This document shows, piece after piece, positions 21,027 to 32,500 of a stretch of 64,000 nucleotides of DNA (positions are counted from its first letter, which is position 1; the number at the start of each line of letters is the position of its first letter). The translations under genes and the position numbers were made by a program. The notes beneath the pieces were generated by a model. That model was not told the origin of the DNA and ran no database searches. It saw only the letters and a list, made by a program, of their open reading frames with translations. The DNA comes from Siphonodentalium dalli. Taxonomy: Eukaryota > Mollusca > Scaphopoda > Gadilida > Siphonodentaliidae. Where the stretch lies: the NCBI GenBank assembly GCA_032622095.1, contig CP136065.1, forward strand, positions 151,719,577-151,783,576. Direction: 5' to 3'.

Positions 21027-22259
21027 TCAGATCTTTTCCTTCAGCGCACTCTTGAAGGAATCCACAGGCTGTTGTTGTAGGATTAAGGATTCCTCCAGCT
21101 GATTCCAGTCGCATATAGTTCGAACAAATGTGGAATTAGCAAACTGAGCTGACACGTATGGTATAGCCTCGTAGCACTGACTGTTGTTTCTTATTAGGTG
21201 CCGAGGAATTTGGCTGGTGACGTAGCCTGTCAGAACTTTGCTCTGCGATCTAAGACGCCTTGTTTCGGGTGTAAAGTATTGATTTGGGGGTATAGCCGGG
21301 ACCAATCCGCCCACCACCTTACTCATGAATCCCAGCCAATTTATTTTCCACCGTTTCTGCAATGTTGGTAAATCTAGCTCGTGGAGGATCTTGGTCATAT
21401 ATCCATCTTCTTTGCTCTTATAGTCTCTTTTGATAAAACGGGCTGCTCTACGCTGGATTCTTTCCAGCTTGTCGATGTGATTTTGTTGGTAGGGGTCCCA
21501 GATGGTGTCTGCGTAGTCCATGATGGATCTGACCAGCGATATGTACCCAATTTTTCTGCAGTCCTCTGAGCAGTGTCGTATGTTTCTTCGCAGAAAGCCA
21601 AGAGTGCATGCTGCTTTCCTGGAAACATTTCTAATGTGGGCGTCCCATGTCATGGTATTGCTTAAAGTTAGGCCAAGGTACGGGTGTTCTTGTACTTCCT
21701 TAAGTATATCTCCTTTCAGTCTGTAGTAAAAGTCGGTGATTTTCCGGGATGACATTATGAAGCAATTTTTGGTGTTAAATTTCATTCCCCATGTGTCGGC
21801 CCATTCATCCAGGATAGTGAGATCTTCCTGCATGGCTAAGTGGTCCTCAAAGTTGTCGATTTCCTGATACAGGAGACAGTCGTCAGCAAATAGACGCACC
21901 TTCGATTGGATCGTGTTTGGGAGGTCGTTAATGTGACATAGAAATAATAATGGGCCGAGTACAGTCCCCTGTGGTACCCCGGAGTCTACTGTTTCCTCTC
22001 TTGATGTTTTCCCATCTACTACTACGCGCATTTTTCTGTTTACGAGGAATGATGTCATCCATCTCAGTAGTGGTCCTCTGATAGCGTAGTTTTCCAATTT
22101 TTGTAGTAATCTCCGGTGAGGCACTGTGTCAAATGCCTTTGAGAAATCGAGGATGGCAATGTCCACTTGTCGTCGATTGTCAAATGTTTGGAGTAGGTCA
22201 TGTGTGGTGACGGCCAGTTGTGTCTCGCATGAAAAACCGCGCCGAAAACCATGGTTCAA
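21027..22259 (-). pseudogene. LINE reverse transcriptase, palm, thumb and C-terminal part (410 codons open)
   Basis: This uninterrupted frame encodes the catalytic core of a retrotransposon polymerase that copies element RNA at a nicked target. Motif A is DFSKAFDTVPH (residues 38-48), motif B is SGVPQGTVLGPLLF (93-106), motif C is FADD (124-127), and the motif after it is YLGLTL (194-199). The C-terminal half has DTIWDPYQ, LERIQRRAARFI and FKSALKEKI, the usual ending of CR1/Jockey-superfamily ORF2. The first methionine is internal: homologous sequence continues upstream in the same frame to a TAA at about 22,316-22,318. The upstream half is frameshifted, so the whole protein cannot be made. 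I infer a dead but fairly young copy. Confidence 0.85.
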
Positions 22260-22326
22260 CGATGTGAGGATCTCGTGCTGCTCTAGATGGTTGAGGACAT
22301 GTCTACATACGATATGTTAGAGTATT

Positions 22327-22957
22327 TTACATGGAACAGATGTTAAAGATACCGGTCTGTAGTTCTCGGCAGCATGCTTGTCTCCTTTCTTGTATATAGC
22401 CGATATATTTGCACTCTTCCAGTCTGATGGTAGTGTCCCTGTTTTTATAGACTGCTTGAAGATCCTGGTGAGTGGTGCATGGTGCTATATCCCTTGCGCA
22501 TTCTTTAAGCACCATGTTTGGGATGTTGTCCGGTCCTGGTGCTTTGTGAACATTCTGTTTTCGAAGCAACTTTTCGACTCCTTCGACTGCTATTTCTAGG
22601 TCTGGTATCGAAGGTAGGTCGTCTAGTTTCGGCGGCTGTCGTTTAGGGACATTGATGGTGAATACGGATTTGAATTGTTTCAGCAATATTTCCGCTTTTT
22701 CCTGTGGGTCTGGTGTAATGTTCCCATCCGTCTTAAGAGGCGCCACTCCGATTGAGTCATTTCTCTTTGATTTGATGTAACTCCAGAAGGGTTTAGAATT
22801 ATTTTTGTCAAAGCCTTCTTTGATGTTGTTATTTATATATATGTCCACTCTGATTTCCTTATGGATCTTTGACACTCCTTCTGGTAATGGCGATAGTTTT
22901 TCCAGTCGTTTTTCTTTCTCGCTTGTTTGTATAGCCTCTTCTTCTTCCTCAGCATCT
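22327..22957 (-). pseudogene. LINE reverse transcriptase, N-terminal part, frameshifted
   Basis: The frame 22,875-22,327 shows KPFWSYIKSKRND, then VHKAPGPDNIPNMVLKECA, the conserved reverse transcriptase fingers region of CR1/Jockey-type elements. Near 22,480 the frame shifts: DWKS..NISAIYKKGDKH and ENYRPVSLTSVPCK-like text continues in another frame up to an in-frame stop at about 22,316. A further shift near 22,845 separates RKKKRLYKQARK (about 22,940-22,905) from this frame. At least two frameshifts and one stop disable the gene. Confidence 0.75.
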
Positions 22958-22963
22958 TATTGG

Positions 22964-23073
22964 TGTGCATTTATGTATACATAAATTCACATGATGTGCA
23001 TTTATGTATAACACGTTACGACAACGACCCCATTAGCAGCAGTGACAAGTGAGTCGTCACTGGTCGTCCGGTT
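22964..23073 (-). repeat. Right arm of the inverted repeat enclosing the LINE and minisatellite
   Basis: Reverse complement of 19,784-19,905. It directly abuts the 5' truncation point of the LINE. It contains two TGTGCATTTATGTATA units. Confidence 0.65.
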
Positions 23074-23235
23074 TTTCATTTTCAATGATTTTGATTAGTC
23101 CAACAAATTAGACTTTCGGATTAATAGGAATTTTAATATTTGGACATTTATGGACCTTTTAATCCTTTTAGAAGGATTAATACAATCGTAAATGTCCAAA
23201 TATTAAAATATGTATTAATCCGAATAGTCTATTAC

Positions 23236-24436
23236 CAGGTCTGGCAAATGTGAGAATACAGCTACAATAGCTGTATTCAGCTAACCTAGCTGTATTCAGC
23301 TATATATATACTCTCAAACCGGCTGTTTTTCGATAATAAACTAGAAGCGCTAATTTGCGCATCAAAATTAGGCTACCATATTCTCCGGTCACCCTCAACC
23401 AAATCAAAATCGTCGCTTGTGTTCTGACAAAGTGTTGCCTTTTGTCGACACGGCAATTCTGATTTTATGTGAAAACCTACTACGGTGGTCGATGTCAGTA
23501 AATATTCTGGGGACTATTTTCTGCAAATGCATTCATTAACTAACTTATAAAATAAAGATCAAATTCATCCCAAACACTCGTTTACTTCTTCCCGATGCTA
23601 AACCGGTAGGGGGCGTTAGAATGGTGTACCTATATCAAGCATTTAGAATTACATACCACTAGCGGTTTGTGAGCGATACTGGTAACTATTCATAACTGTA
23701 TATACAGATATTGTGCGGCATATTGCAAATGTATGGCACAACATAGGGACAACTGAAATGAAAATGCGACTTATATAATTTCTGAAGTATTTCAAACATG
23801 AAGTCCTGGTCGTTAGCGAGTCAGAACTATTCAATCTGTTTTGGCGGGAAAATATATAATGTGTGAAAACTTACTAAACATAACATTGGTATTTGTATTT
23901 TCGCGATTCGACATACAAGTATGCGTTTCCGTATTTTTGGAGAGAATCAGCTCAAGCAGTGCATGAGTGGAACTCGCTCGGTTAAACTCTGGCTAGAGAT
24001 GTTCCCCTTTTTACCTGTTTTAACGCACCAACCAAACTGCGTTTTAGCAGCATCATATTGTCGCGATACTTCCGGGAGTGATTAAGATGTTCCATCTTCG
24101 GTGATAAATATTGTATTTAATGTATTTTTCAAGGTATTCCGCATTGCATAAGAGAGTTATTAACCGTTATGACCGACATCGACCGCCGTAGTAAGTTTTC
24201 ACACATAATCACCAACGCCGTGCCGACAAAAGGCAACACTTTGTCAGAACACAAGCGACGATTTTGATTTGGTTGAGGGTGGCCGGAGAATAGGGTAGCC
24301 TAATTTTTATGCGCAAATTAGCGCTTCTAGTTTATTATCGAAAAACAGCCGGTTTGAGAGTATAATATATAGCTGAATACAGCTAGGTTAGCTGAATACA
24401 GCTATTGTAGCTGTATTCTCACATTTGCCAGACCTG
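23236..24436. mobile_element. 1.2 kb TIR element nested in the MITE, ~250-bp inverted arms
   Basis: The left end CAGGTCTGGCAAATGTGAGA is answered by TCTCACATTTGCCAGACCTG at the right end. Inverted homology continues through the AGCTGTATTCAGCTA repeats, CGATAATAAACTAGAAGCGC and CAAATCAAAATCGTCGCTTG, about 250 bp per arm. ATTAC flanks both ends (23,231-23,235 and 24,437-24,441), suggesting a 5-bp duplication. There is no transposase in the ~0.7 kb centre. Superfamily not assigned. Confidence 0.8.
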
Positions 24437-24451
24437 ATTACTCAATTTACC

Positions 24452-24560
24452 ACAGAAATTGGAATCACTGACCTTTATGCAATTTTTTGAGATTTTTTTG
24501 GAGTTATAGGCATTAGGGATCTCAAAAAATTGCATAAAGGTCAGAGATTCCAATTTCTGT
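24452..24560. repeat. Inverted repeat, ~45-bp arms
   Basis: ACAGAAATTGGAATCACTGA and CCTTTATGCAATTTTTTGAG are answered by CTCAAAAAATTGCATAAAGG and TCAGAGATTCCAATTTCTGT. Very similar arms and a short loop suggest a small recent foldback insertion in the MITE. Confidence 0.85.
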
Positions 24561-24599
24561 GCAATTTACTGTCTAATTTGTTGCCAATGTTGGACTAAT

Positions 24600-27500
24600 T
24601 TTGATAAAAAAAAACAAATCCATATCTCCATCAATACAGTATATATATATATATTGCGTGGGCAATAACATACTTATCAAATAAGCCATCGACGCTATCC
24701 TGAATCCCCGTGTTGTCATCCATTCTATATATTATATGTATATATTACAAAATAATTTTCTAAACCATCAACGCCACAATAAAATGCGGAAGAGGAAGAA
24801 CAAAACATTTTGGTTTTCCCCAAGTGGTTATAAATAGAATACGTGCGAATTTGCAACTCAAGCCCAAAAAATTAAATCTTGGAAATATAATCTCCGGTAG
24901 AAGTGGAAACCGGCTACCTGTGTGGCCCAATGCATGGTGAATTTTCATAAATATAAAACTTATCAATTCGAAGAAAAAAATCTTATTAAGCCTATCCTTT
25001 ATAACAATGTACCCGGTATGCTATTTACCCTCAGAATATGAGAGGTATGTTTTAATTTATATAAAAAAAAAAAAAAATGTTAAAGGTACTCAATCCGATT
25101 AAGCACCCATAAATTACTATTACTTTGGCTTGGGGGGGGGGGGGGGGGTAAATAATATTTGATTCTAGTCGAGGAACCCACCCTTCAAAGCTCAGAGTGA
25201 TCAGATATCGATTTTGGAAATGTGTTAATTTTTGGAGATGTGGACCACTTCCACGTCTCAAACGAACAAATTACGGACAAATTGCGCGTGTAAGATGGAT
25301 AACTCTAAAATCAAGTGGTTATTATTGTTAATAACACCCCGCTTACGGTACGGCTTTTCTATGGAGACGGCATAGTCATCGCCTTACGCTTTATATAATT
25401 TTCGATGGTTGAAATTGAATAAACGGTGAAGTATTTTCTGCACTGAGAGAGAGTTAATGTATAACAATGCCATGGAATGTAACTCTATGTTTGAGTATGT
25501 ATATATATAGTATAGACCGACTGGTGGTTGAAGTCTTTATTATATAACTATGGCTTTGTTTCCCTAAATACCACTATTGTTTGACGATCTAATCCAAATC
25601 GTCGGATCACACTGAGTGAGATTTCCCCGGATCAAATCAGATCACACTCCCGGTGTGTATAAAAGCCGAACACAACCGAACACAACCGAACACAACCGAA
25701 CACAAGTCCAAATAATGGGAAATGTAAAGAATAAAGTTCATAGGCATGTGTATTCATGTTCACACTATTACTATACGAAGTTTGGTGGAGTTCGGGCCAA
25801 TAATAGGCTAAGTGTTTTATTCGATATTTTGTAAAACGCGTTTTGTGTTCGGCATAGAAAAGCCGAACACAAGTTATAATTCTGTCGTGGATTAGTCTAA
25901 CGGCTGTCTAATTAGGTGATAATTAATATCTGACATATGGTCACTAAGCCGAAAGGCTTTAATTGTTGTTGGTGTTATTGTAGTTCAGTGTTTTGACAGT
26001 TAGTTTCAGCCTGAGTGTTTTGTGGCGCCTACTATTATAGAAACAACATACTTTTGATAGGCCCCGCCATGAAAGACAACGATTGTAAAAACGTTGAGTG
26101 ACGGACAAGAAAGTTTTCCCGCAAGTACACATACCTTATGGACTCGTCACATGAAGCAAAACTTGACGAGAAACATGAGTAAGACTGAGAGTCAAGAAAA
26201 GGTGAGCAAATAAGTTGGTAAATTTTTTAACAGTGAGAAAGGTCTCCTGGTGTACAATAGACAAATGCTTAAAGTCGCCGTCGCGAAAATTCTCAATATA
26301 TGTTCATTTATTCATATTTGTATCAAGTTATGCACACTTATTTAAGAAAACAATCCCCCGCTGTCTGAAAGATACGAGTGTTTACGACTATGTGTGTCTG
26401 GATGATAGCCTGATGCCTCACCTCATTATCTATTTTGACGGAAACAGTTATTTGCGAGAAAGCGTGTGACCACACCGTGTAATCAATATGGGCCGGATCG
26501 GCGTTAAACTGCTATGCGGCGGTTCCAGCTCTGCTTCCCGGCATTTAATCCAACCCAAAGTCTACATGGCGGATAGTATTCGAAAAGTAACTGAATAAGT
26601 ATTATGTTTAATAATAATTTAACTTTTTTATCAAGTAGAATGGTATTTAATGAAGATATGGAACTCGATACCAATTATGTGAAACAGTAGTTAGTTGGCG
26701 AAAAGTTGAACACAAAATGATATTCTTAAATAAAACGGCAAAATATATGCCAAAAACGCGGTCGGTATTCGCGTAAAAATAATTGTATGCCCGGATATTG
26801 GTACATAAGTGTGGTTATTGTGGCGAATCTGATACTCGTTCACCATGTCCAACACAAATCTGCCTATAAAAAATATTATAAACCGTAGTTTTCCAATATA
26901 TTTGTTCCTCGTTATTGGCAAAAATTGACAACGCCCAGATCGGGGTTTGACAACGCTGTGAATTGAAACGTTATTTGTATAATCTGTCCAATTTCGTGTC
27001 CAGGACAGGTAAGTGTATTTGTTTTTGCCTGTATATTCTAACCACATTGCCCAATCTCATCACATACCTATCCAAATACTAGTAACCGAACCACATAATG
27101 CTGTAATTGATAAATTAATGTTCGCATGTTTAATATAATAATTATTTTTATTCCATGTGTATCAAGGATAATTTCCCCGTACTCCACAACGATGTTCTCC
27201 CAGTACGCTGTACACAACCTAGTATAGCCATATAATAATGGAACATTCCAATTAATGTGGTGTCGCTAACATGTTGCTAAACACGATTCTTATAATTGAG
27301 GCCCGCAAATGAAGAGAATTTCTATTAAAATAAAATTCCCACTGCATCCTGGCTGCTTTTGCCGATCGTTCTACCGTATACACCCAGTTAATAATGGGTC
27401 AATCCATTTAATATCGCATAGTTAAAATACAATTTGACTTGTGATCTGAATGAAGTGATCTAACACTCATTGTATACCGGCATTCGCCAAAAATTGATAA

Positions 27501-28930
27501 CATGTACACCATTATATATTGACTAACACCAAAATCAAAACATAGGATATCGGGCTCACGCCCTATAGATGGCTCCTTGGGCGCTGATGAATGTCCTCGG
27601 GCGGCAATATACGCTTGTCGTGCCGTAGTATAAGCCGTCGAACAATTATCTCCTCCAAAATCAACTAACACTACTAAATTGACAACACTTCCTTTACAGA
27701 AATTGTGTTATATATTCAATATTTTTACAAAATATATTAAAAACAACCCAAAAAAAATCACAAAAACCAAAAAAATATTCACTGTATATATATATATATA
27801 TATACATCCACATATACCATTGTCTACCATCGTACATATTTTTTCAACCAATAAACTACAACAAGAACATGAAGATGATTTCACTTACGCCCGCGCCCTG
27901 GGAACCCATTCAAACTGGGGGAAGACGCAATCATTTCTATAACAGGCACTGCCCGCCACCAATATAATTACAAATTCACTTTCAGAAGCTAGCGCTCATG
28001 TCATACACATTCCACTCACCTAACAACACCAACCAAGCGGGATCCGGCTTGAAACCCGACCCAGCACTAGCTTGGGGTGGGGTGCAGGAACTACAGACCC
28101 ATAAGTGGTCATAGCTCTCAACGAGTTAGGAACGACATATACCAAAATATGTTCGTCCAGCTTGCCGCTCTGACATTTCTTCGGGAGCAGGACGGCTCAC
28201 GGCTCAAGAACACACTGACATGAACTAAATGTATACATAATTTTAACAAAATAAAGAAATTACCAAAAAAAATCTATTGAATGTAATCATGTAATCATAT
28301 ATATCTCTGTACAAAACCATTCACATCGTCAACAATTAAAGTCTATCTTGTACATAATCTTCAGATTTACTTCACTTATCGGAACCCAAATAACTCTGCA
28401 CATAAAATTGTCAGAGTCTTCACCTACGCCCGTGCTATGTGATGTAGGGCGGCCCATCCAGAAACAACGAAATAAACAAAACATACTGTCTCTGCGCATT
28501 TGGCTATAGCAGAATAGCGGTATGATGGCGCATTGAATCACATTGAATCACACGCTCTGCCTTGCGGTTGTTTTTTTAAACAACAGACTAACAAACTAAC
28601 ACTACTTTAAAATTATAACACGGGCCCCGCTCCTTTTTCAGCGCACCAGATGACACGCTCAGCTCAACCATATATTAAAGGGACCCACCGGGTCACCCCT
28701 CACACCCCATATTAAAGCTCGTGGGCTCTTCCCCAAATAATCCATCCATTCAATTCAATCAAAGAGATAACATTAATTCAATTGTGTCCGCTTTTGCCGT
28801 GTTCAGACATGACTATTTTCTGTGTGCCATATCTCCAACAACAACAAACCGTGGGGTGAAGGAGAAGATCACTCGATCTTTTCGACCATCCCGGGCGCGA
28901 AATCTACTCACTTTATTATCTGAATGAAAG
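24600..28930. mobile_element. Candidate large dispersed element (class unknown)
   Basis: The left ~400 bp (CATATCTCCATCAATACAGT at 24,622; CCCCAAGTGGTTATAAATAG at 24,819) recurs at 38,525 and 39,745. The right ~230 bp (CCGTGGGGTGAAGGAGAAGA, 28,849) recurs at about 40,405. In the copy at 39,740-40,460 these two ends are joined with only ~140 bp between, so the 24.6-28.9 kb stretch may be the long form. Frames inside, such as 27,671-27,408 (-) and 27,047-26,691 (-), are not recognised. A G18-type run (25,132) and a (CGAACACAAC)4 tract (about 25,669-25,706) also lie here. Confidence 0.4.
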
Positions 28931-29568
28931 TCTTCCGAATGAGGCCCGGTATAGGGGTTTGGTTTAAGCATAGTTTATTTATCCACCAAATATATAATAT
29001 ACATAATATAAATTGAACGAGGGAATACACAAGGAATTAATATAATGTATAATGGTAATATGTGATATATCTGGTAGAAAGGGAGAACGACAGTAAGCAC
29101 ATGGCTTTTCAGGTGTCGTTCTCCCCATGTATCATCTAGGGCCCCTGTATAATATACTATATAAATCATCATGGAAATTGACGTTAGTTTCGGGACCGGA
29201 CAGTAGATAGATAATTCGGATATTACATTGGTCCTATGATTTTTGGGTATAAAGAATAAGAGGAGAATTTAAGATAAGAAGACAAAGATGGAGGGGAGTG
29301 GTGAGGGGAGTAGAATGGAACGGATTATTCATTTTATTACATGTTACGTATGATGCTTAAGATGCTGCTGACCGATTTATAATTAAGCAACTAAAATCGT
29401 TGTGTGTGGATAATAAATTTTTGGAATTCTTCAAAAATAGTTAGATTCGTTTGTAGACTCATTGTATCATCGCCATTGAGGAAAGTATAAACTGAGGGAA
29501 CTATTGCGTCTGGGATCTTTCCAAGAAGTATAGGGGTTTAATCTTCTCTTCGCTGTAACAATATTGTA
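28931..29568. other. Intergenic, nothing recognised
   Basis: AT-rich sequence with a purine-rich patch (about 29,260-29,325). No gene or repeat I can identify. Confidence 0.4.
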
Positions 29569-29570
29569 TA

Positions 29571-32500
29571 GTTCAGGAGATATTGGTAGACCTCTGCACC
29601 CCCCAACCCCCAGGACTTAACTTCACTCCACTAATTTTCCTCCTTAAGGTCTCCTCTAATTTTTTTCACTTGTTAACAAGAAAAAAAAGTGGCCGCAGAG
29701 ACTCCAGACAAGATGGCGTCCATCATGGCGGCCATTTTTTTTAAATGCACCAGGTCTCTTTGATCGCCATTATAGTAAAGATGATAGCACATGCGGTCTT
29801 GTTTTCCGATCGATTCGTTATACTAATATACAACCCTTACAAATTAGCCAAAAATCCGACACCAGAATCCAATATGGCGGCCAAGATGGCCGCCGAAATG
29901 TGAAAATATGCTATTTTTCTGACATGTTACCACCTTTCGTTTGTCTCTGTGGGGAAATGTTAGAATTTTTGCGTCATATTATACATTTATCATATAGAGG
30001 AGTCATTGGCGAATACATGGGGACCATAACATGCATTCATTGCGGGATATTTTTGTCCGATATCACGTTTTCCCAAATGCCGGTATCATAGGTCAAAGCC
30101 GAATTCCCGTTAATAACGCGATGTTATGTTTCGAATCAATGAATCTTATTGCTATTATAACAACACCCATGCATATATATTTGCAGGAGATACTCGAGCT
30201 AGGATTCCTCTTATATCTGAGTTGAGGAATATTTACCCAAATCCAAGATGGCGGCCAAAATGGCCACCAGAAATAAAAAATCGCCGAAAATCGCTGATTT
30301 TAACATCAGTGAGCATTATTGTCATGACAACTCCACACCTGCTTACTATTGTAAGTTGGGAACACTTAGGCGAAGAACTTTCTTTGTACCATATCCAAAT
30401 AAAAGTCCCCCAAATCCAAAATGGCGCCCACAATGGCGGACAGATTTTGAAAAATCACCGAAATTCCCTCATATTCACATCATTGGGCATTATTGTCGAT
30501 ACAACCCCACCCATGCTTACAATTGAGTTGGAAATACTGAGGTGAAGTAATTACATTACATCTCATGCAAGAAATTGTTTTCCAAATCGAAGATGGCGGC
30601 CAAAATGGCGACCGAAATTTGAAAACAAGTCTACATTCCTTTAATTTCTTACGATGGGTGTTATTGTTTCGCGATTCCTATCCACCATTACATGTTGATA
30701 TGGAATAGTGACATGAAGTATTCATTAGGGTTTGGCAATTGATACTCACAGCCAAGATCGCTGCTAAATTGGCGGCTAGAAATTGAAAAGAAATCGATAT
30801 TTTCATTTCAACTTTTTGTCATAATATCGGTATGTATGGACGAAACTGTACATAAACCATCTACTAGTTCAACTTAAAGGTATCAAAACGCATAACATAG
30901 CTCGTATCCTTCTGGAAAGATGAAAAACCACAATTAATATCGCGATGTGGCATTTCGAAATCCAGTCTCCACTTAACGCGATAATGGCCGTAAGCGTAGG
31001 TGCGCCGAATAGTTATATCAGAACAATTACCTGATAACAGATTCTGATTTGCCACGTCACATCCATAATTAGCTGGACCAGCTTCCATTTCTTTGTCTGA
31101 TAAATCTAGGTCGCTCACACCGACAAAGTATTCACCACTTCCTGGGAGTAGGGTCCCTCTAATCATAACGTTTCAAACAATTCATTTTCCGGTGTCTAGC
31201 TTATGATTTTAAATATTTGCTAAATATGATATTTGTGCGTCATCTTGAACTAGGAAGGTATATGGCCGATGAATATACAAGCTTACAGAAGGTCATCTTG
31301 TATGTATGTGTATGTATGTGAATGTATGTGTCTCATACCCCATGGGATAACGACATGTACACCTGGCGGACCAGTTAGCTAGTCACTTCACAATAGATGG
31401 TTCGTCAACTCACAAAGGTTGCTAGCTGTCTCATTCCCTTGGACAGATGTCTATCTGCTAAGGAGAAGACCCTAGTGTACAGACTACCCACACTTCTTGA
31501 CCATTATCCGAAGCAAAATGTGACGCCCCGCAGTTGTCTCGTCGAATATCTCCCAGCAGAGAAGAACAATGCTCGCGGTGCTAGTTTGTGGACATGCGCC
31601 ATGATAGTGGGAATGAAATGGGCCACTGTATACACCACCCCTACACCTGGTGCATGTTTAAGATATCGAATGTCATGCGTGTCGGTTTTATTTGGTGTGG
31701 TAAGATTGTATTTCCACATCCGTTTCGAAGCCTTTCTGATTCAACTACGTACACTTTTGTCTGGATAATACTATGCTAGCCTCCCTCAAAACAGTCGGAT
31801 GGACTAAAGGATAATGTCTTTATAGCATGAATGTATGCGTGTTTTGTTATCCTCTCTCGGGGTTAGTGTCAGTATATGGGCGGTATTATTCAAGAAAATG
31901 TCAGGAACTGTGGTGCATTTATTTCACTATGTATTTAAAGAACAATTTACAGTCTCGATGGCAATGGTTGTGGACGTTGGGGAACGCGACCTTTATGATC
32001 AGATAGCTTTATATATAAAACTTTAGAATATAGTAGTTAATGTCTCATGCAGGAAAATGGTCGCATTGGTGATGTTACCAAGAAATCACTTGGTGTACCA
32101 ACGTTTGTTGAACTTAATGCAAGAGCTTATCAACGTAACATTCCTCTGGATGTTCTTCGCGTTGAACATTTCACCCTTTTGTTGATGGCATTTGTACTTT
32201 CTTGAACCATACCACCCAGCGTGAGTATGACATATCAACCAACTATCAAAGGTATCGCCTTTAAGACTACACCCCAGTCTTGGTGGGGCTTATACAGCAG
32301 TAGCCAATGGCATACTCCTGGTCCAGTTGTTTAAGAACGGCTTCCAAACGGATGGGAACATACAATCTTAGCATACAAGGAAAGCAAAGCCACACATGAG
32401 ATCCTGTCTGAATCTAAAACATAACAAAATAAGGGGCGGTGCAGTAATGGTCCAATTTCATTTCCACTATCATGACACATACCCACAAACTAGCGCCGTA

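Larger units (their letters stand above)
20960..22957 (-). mobile_element. 5'-truncated LINE (non-LTR retrotransposon), CR1/Jockey-like
   Basis: The - strand carries the ORF2 reverse transcriptase from just before the fingers to the C-terminus. The 5' end stops at about 22,957 at the border with the inverted repeat, and no endonuclease domain is present, as in a 5'-truncated insertion. On the 3' side the coding frame ends at 21,027 and the element meets the foldback minisatellite at 20,959 without a clear poly-A or simple-repeat tail. Confidence 0.8.
23096..24597. mobile_element. MULE-like MITE of the TAGTCCAACAAATTAGAC family, interrupted by nested insertions
   Basis: It starts TAGTCCAACAAATTAGAC at 23,096 and closes GTCTAATTTGTTG...TTGGACTA at 24,597. 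ATTTTGAT lies on both sides (23,088-23,095 and 24,598-24,605), an 8-bp duplication. The inner palindrome (23,125-23,230) matches the 19,480 copy. Its right half is split by the 23,236-24,436 element and a further hairpin at 24,452-24,560. Confidence 0.7.

Noticed and set aside
30126-30545. 139-codon frame in the 5 kb element, repeated on the other strand at 33,622-34,041
   Set aside because: The two frames are mirror images produced by the palindrome arms. Their text follows the repeat units, and the matching frame is broken in copy 1, so coding is not supported.
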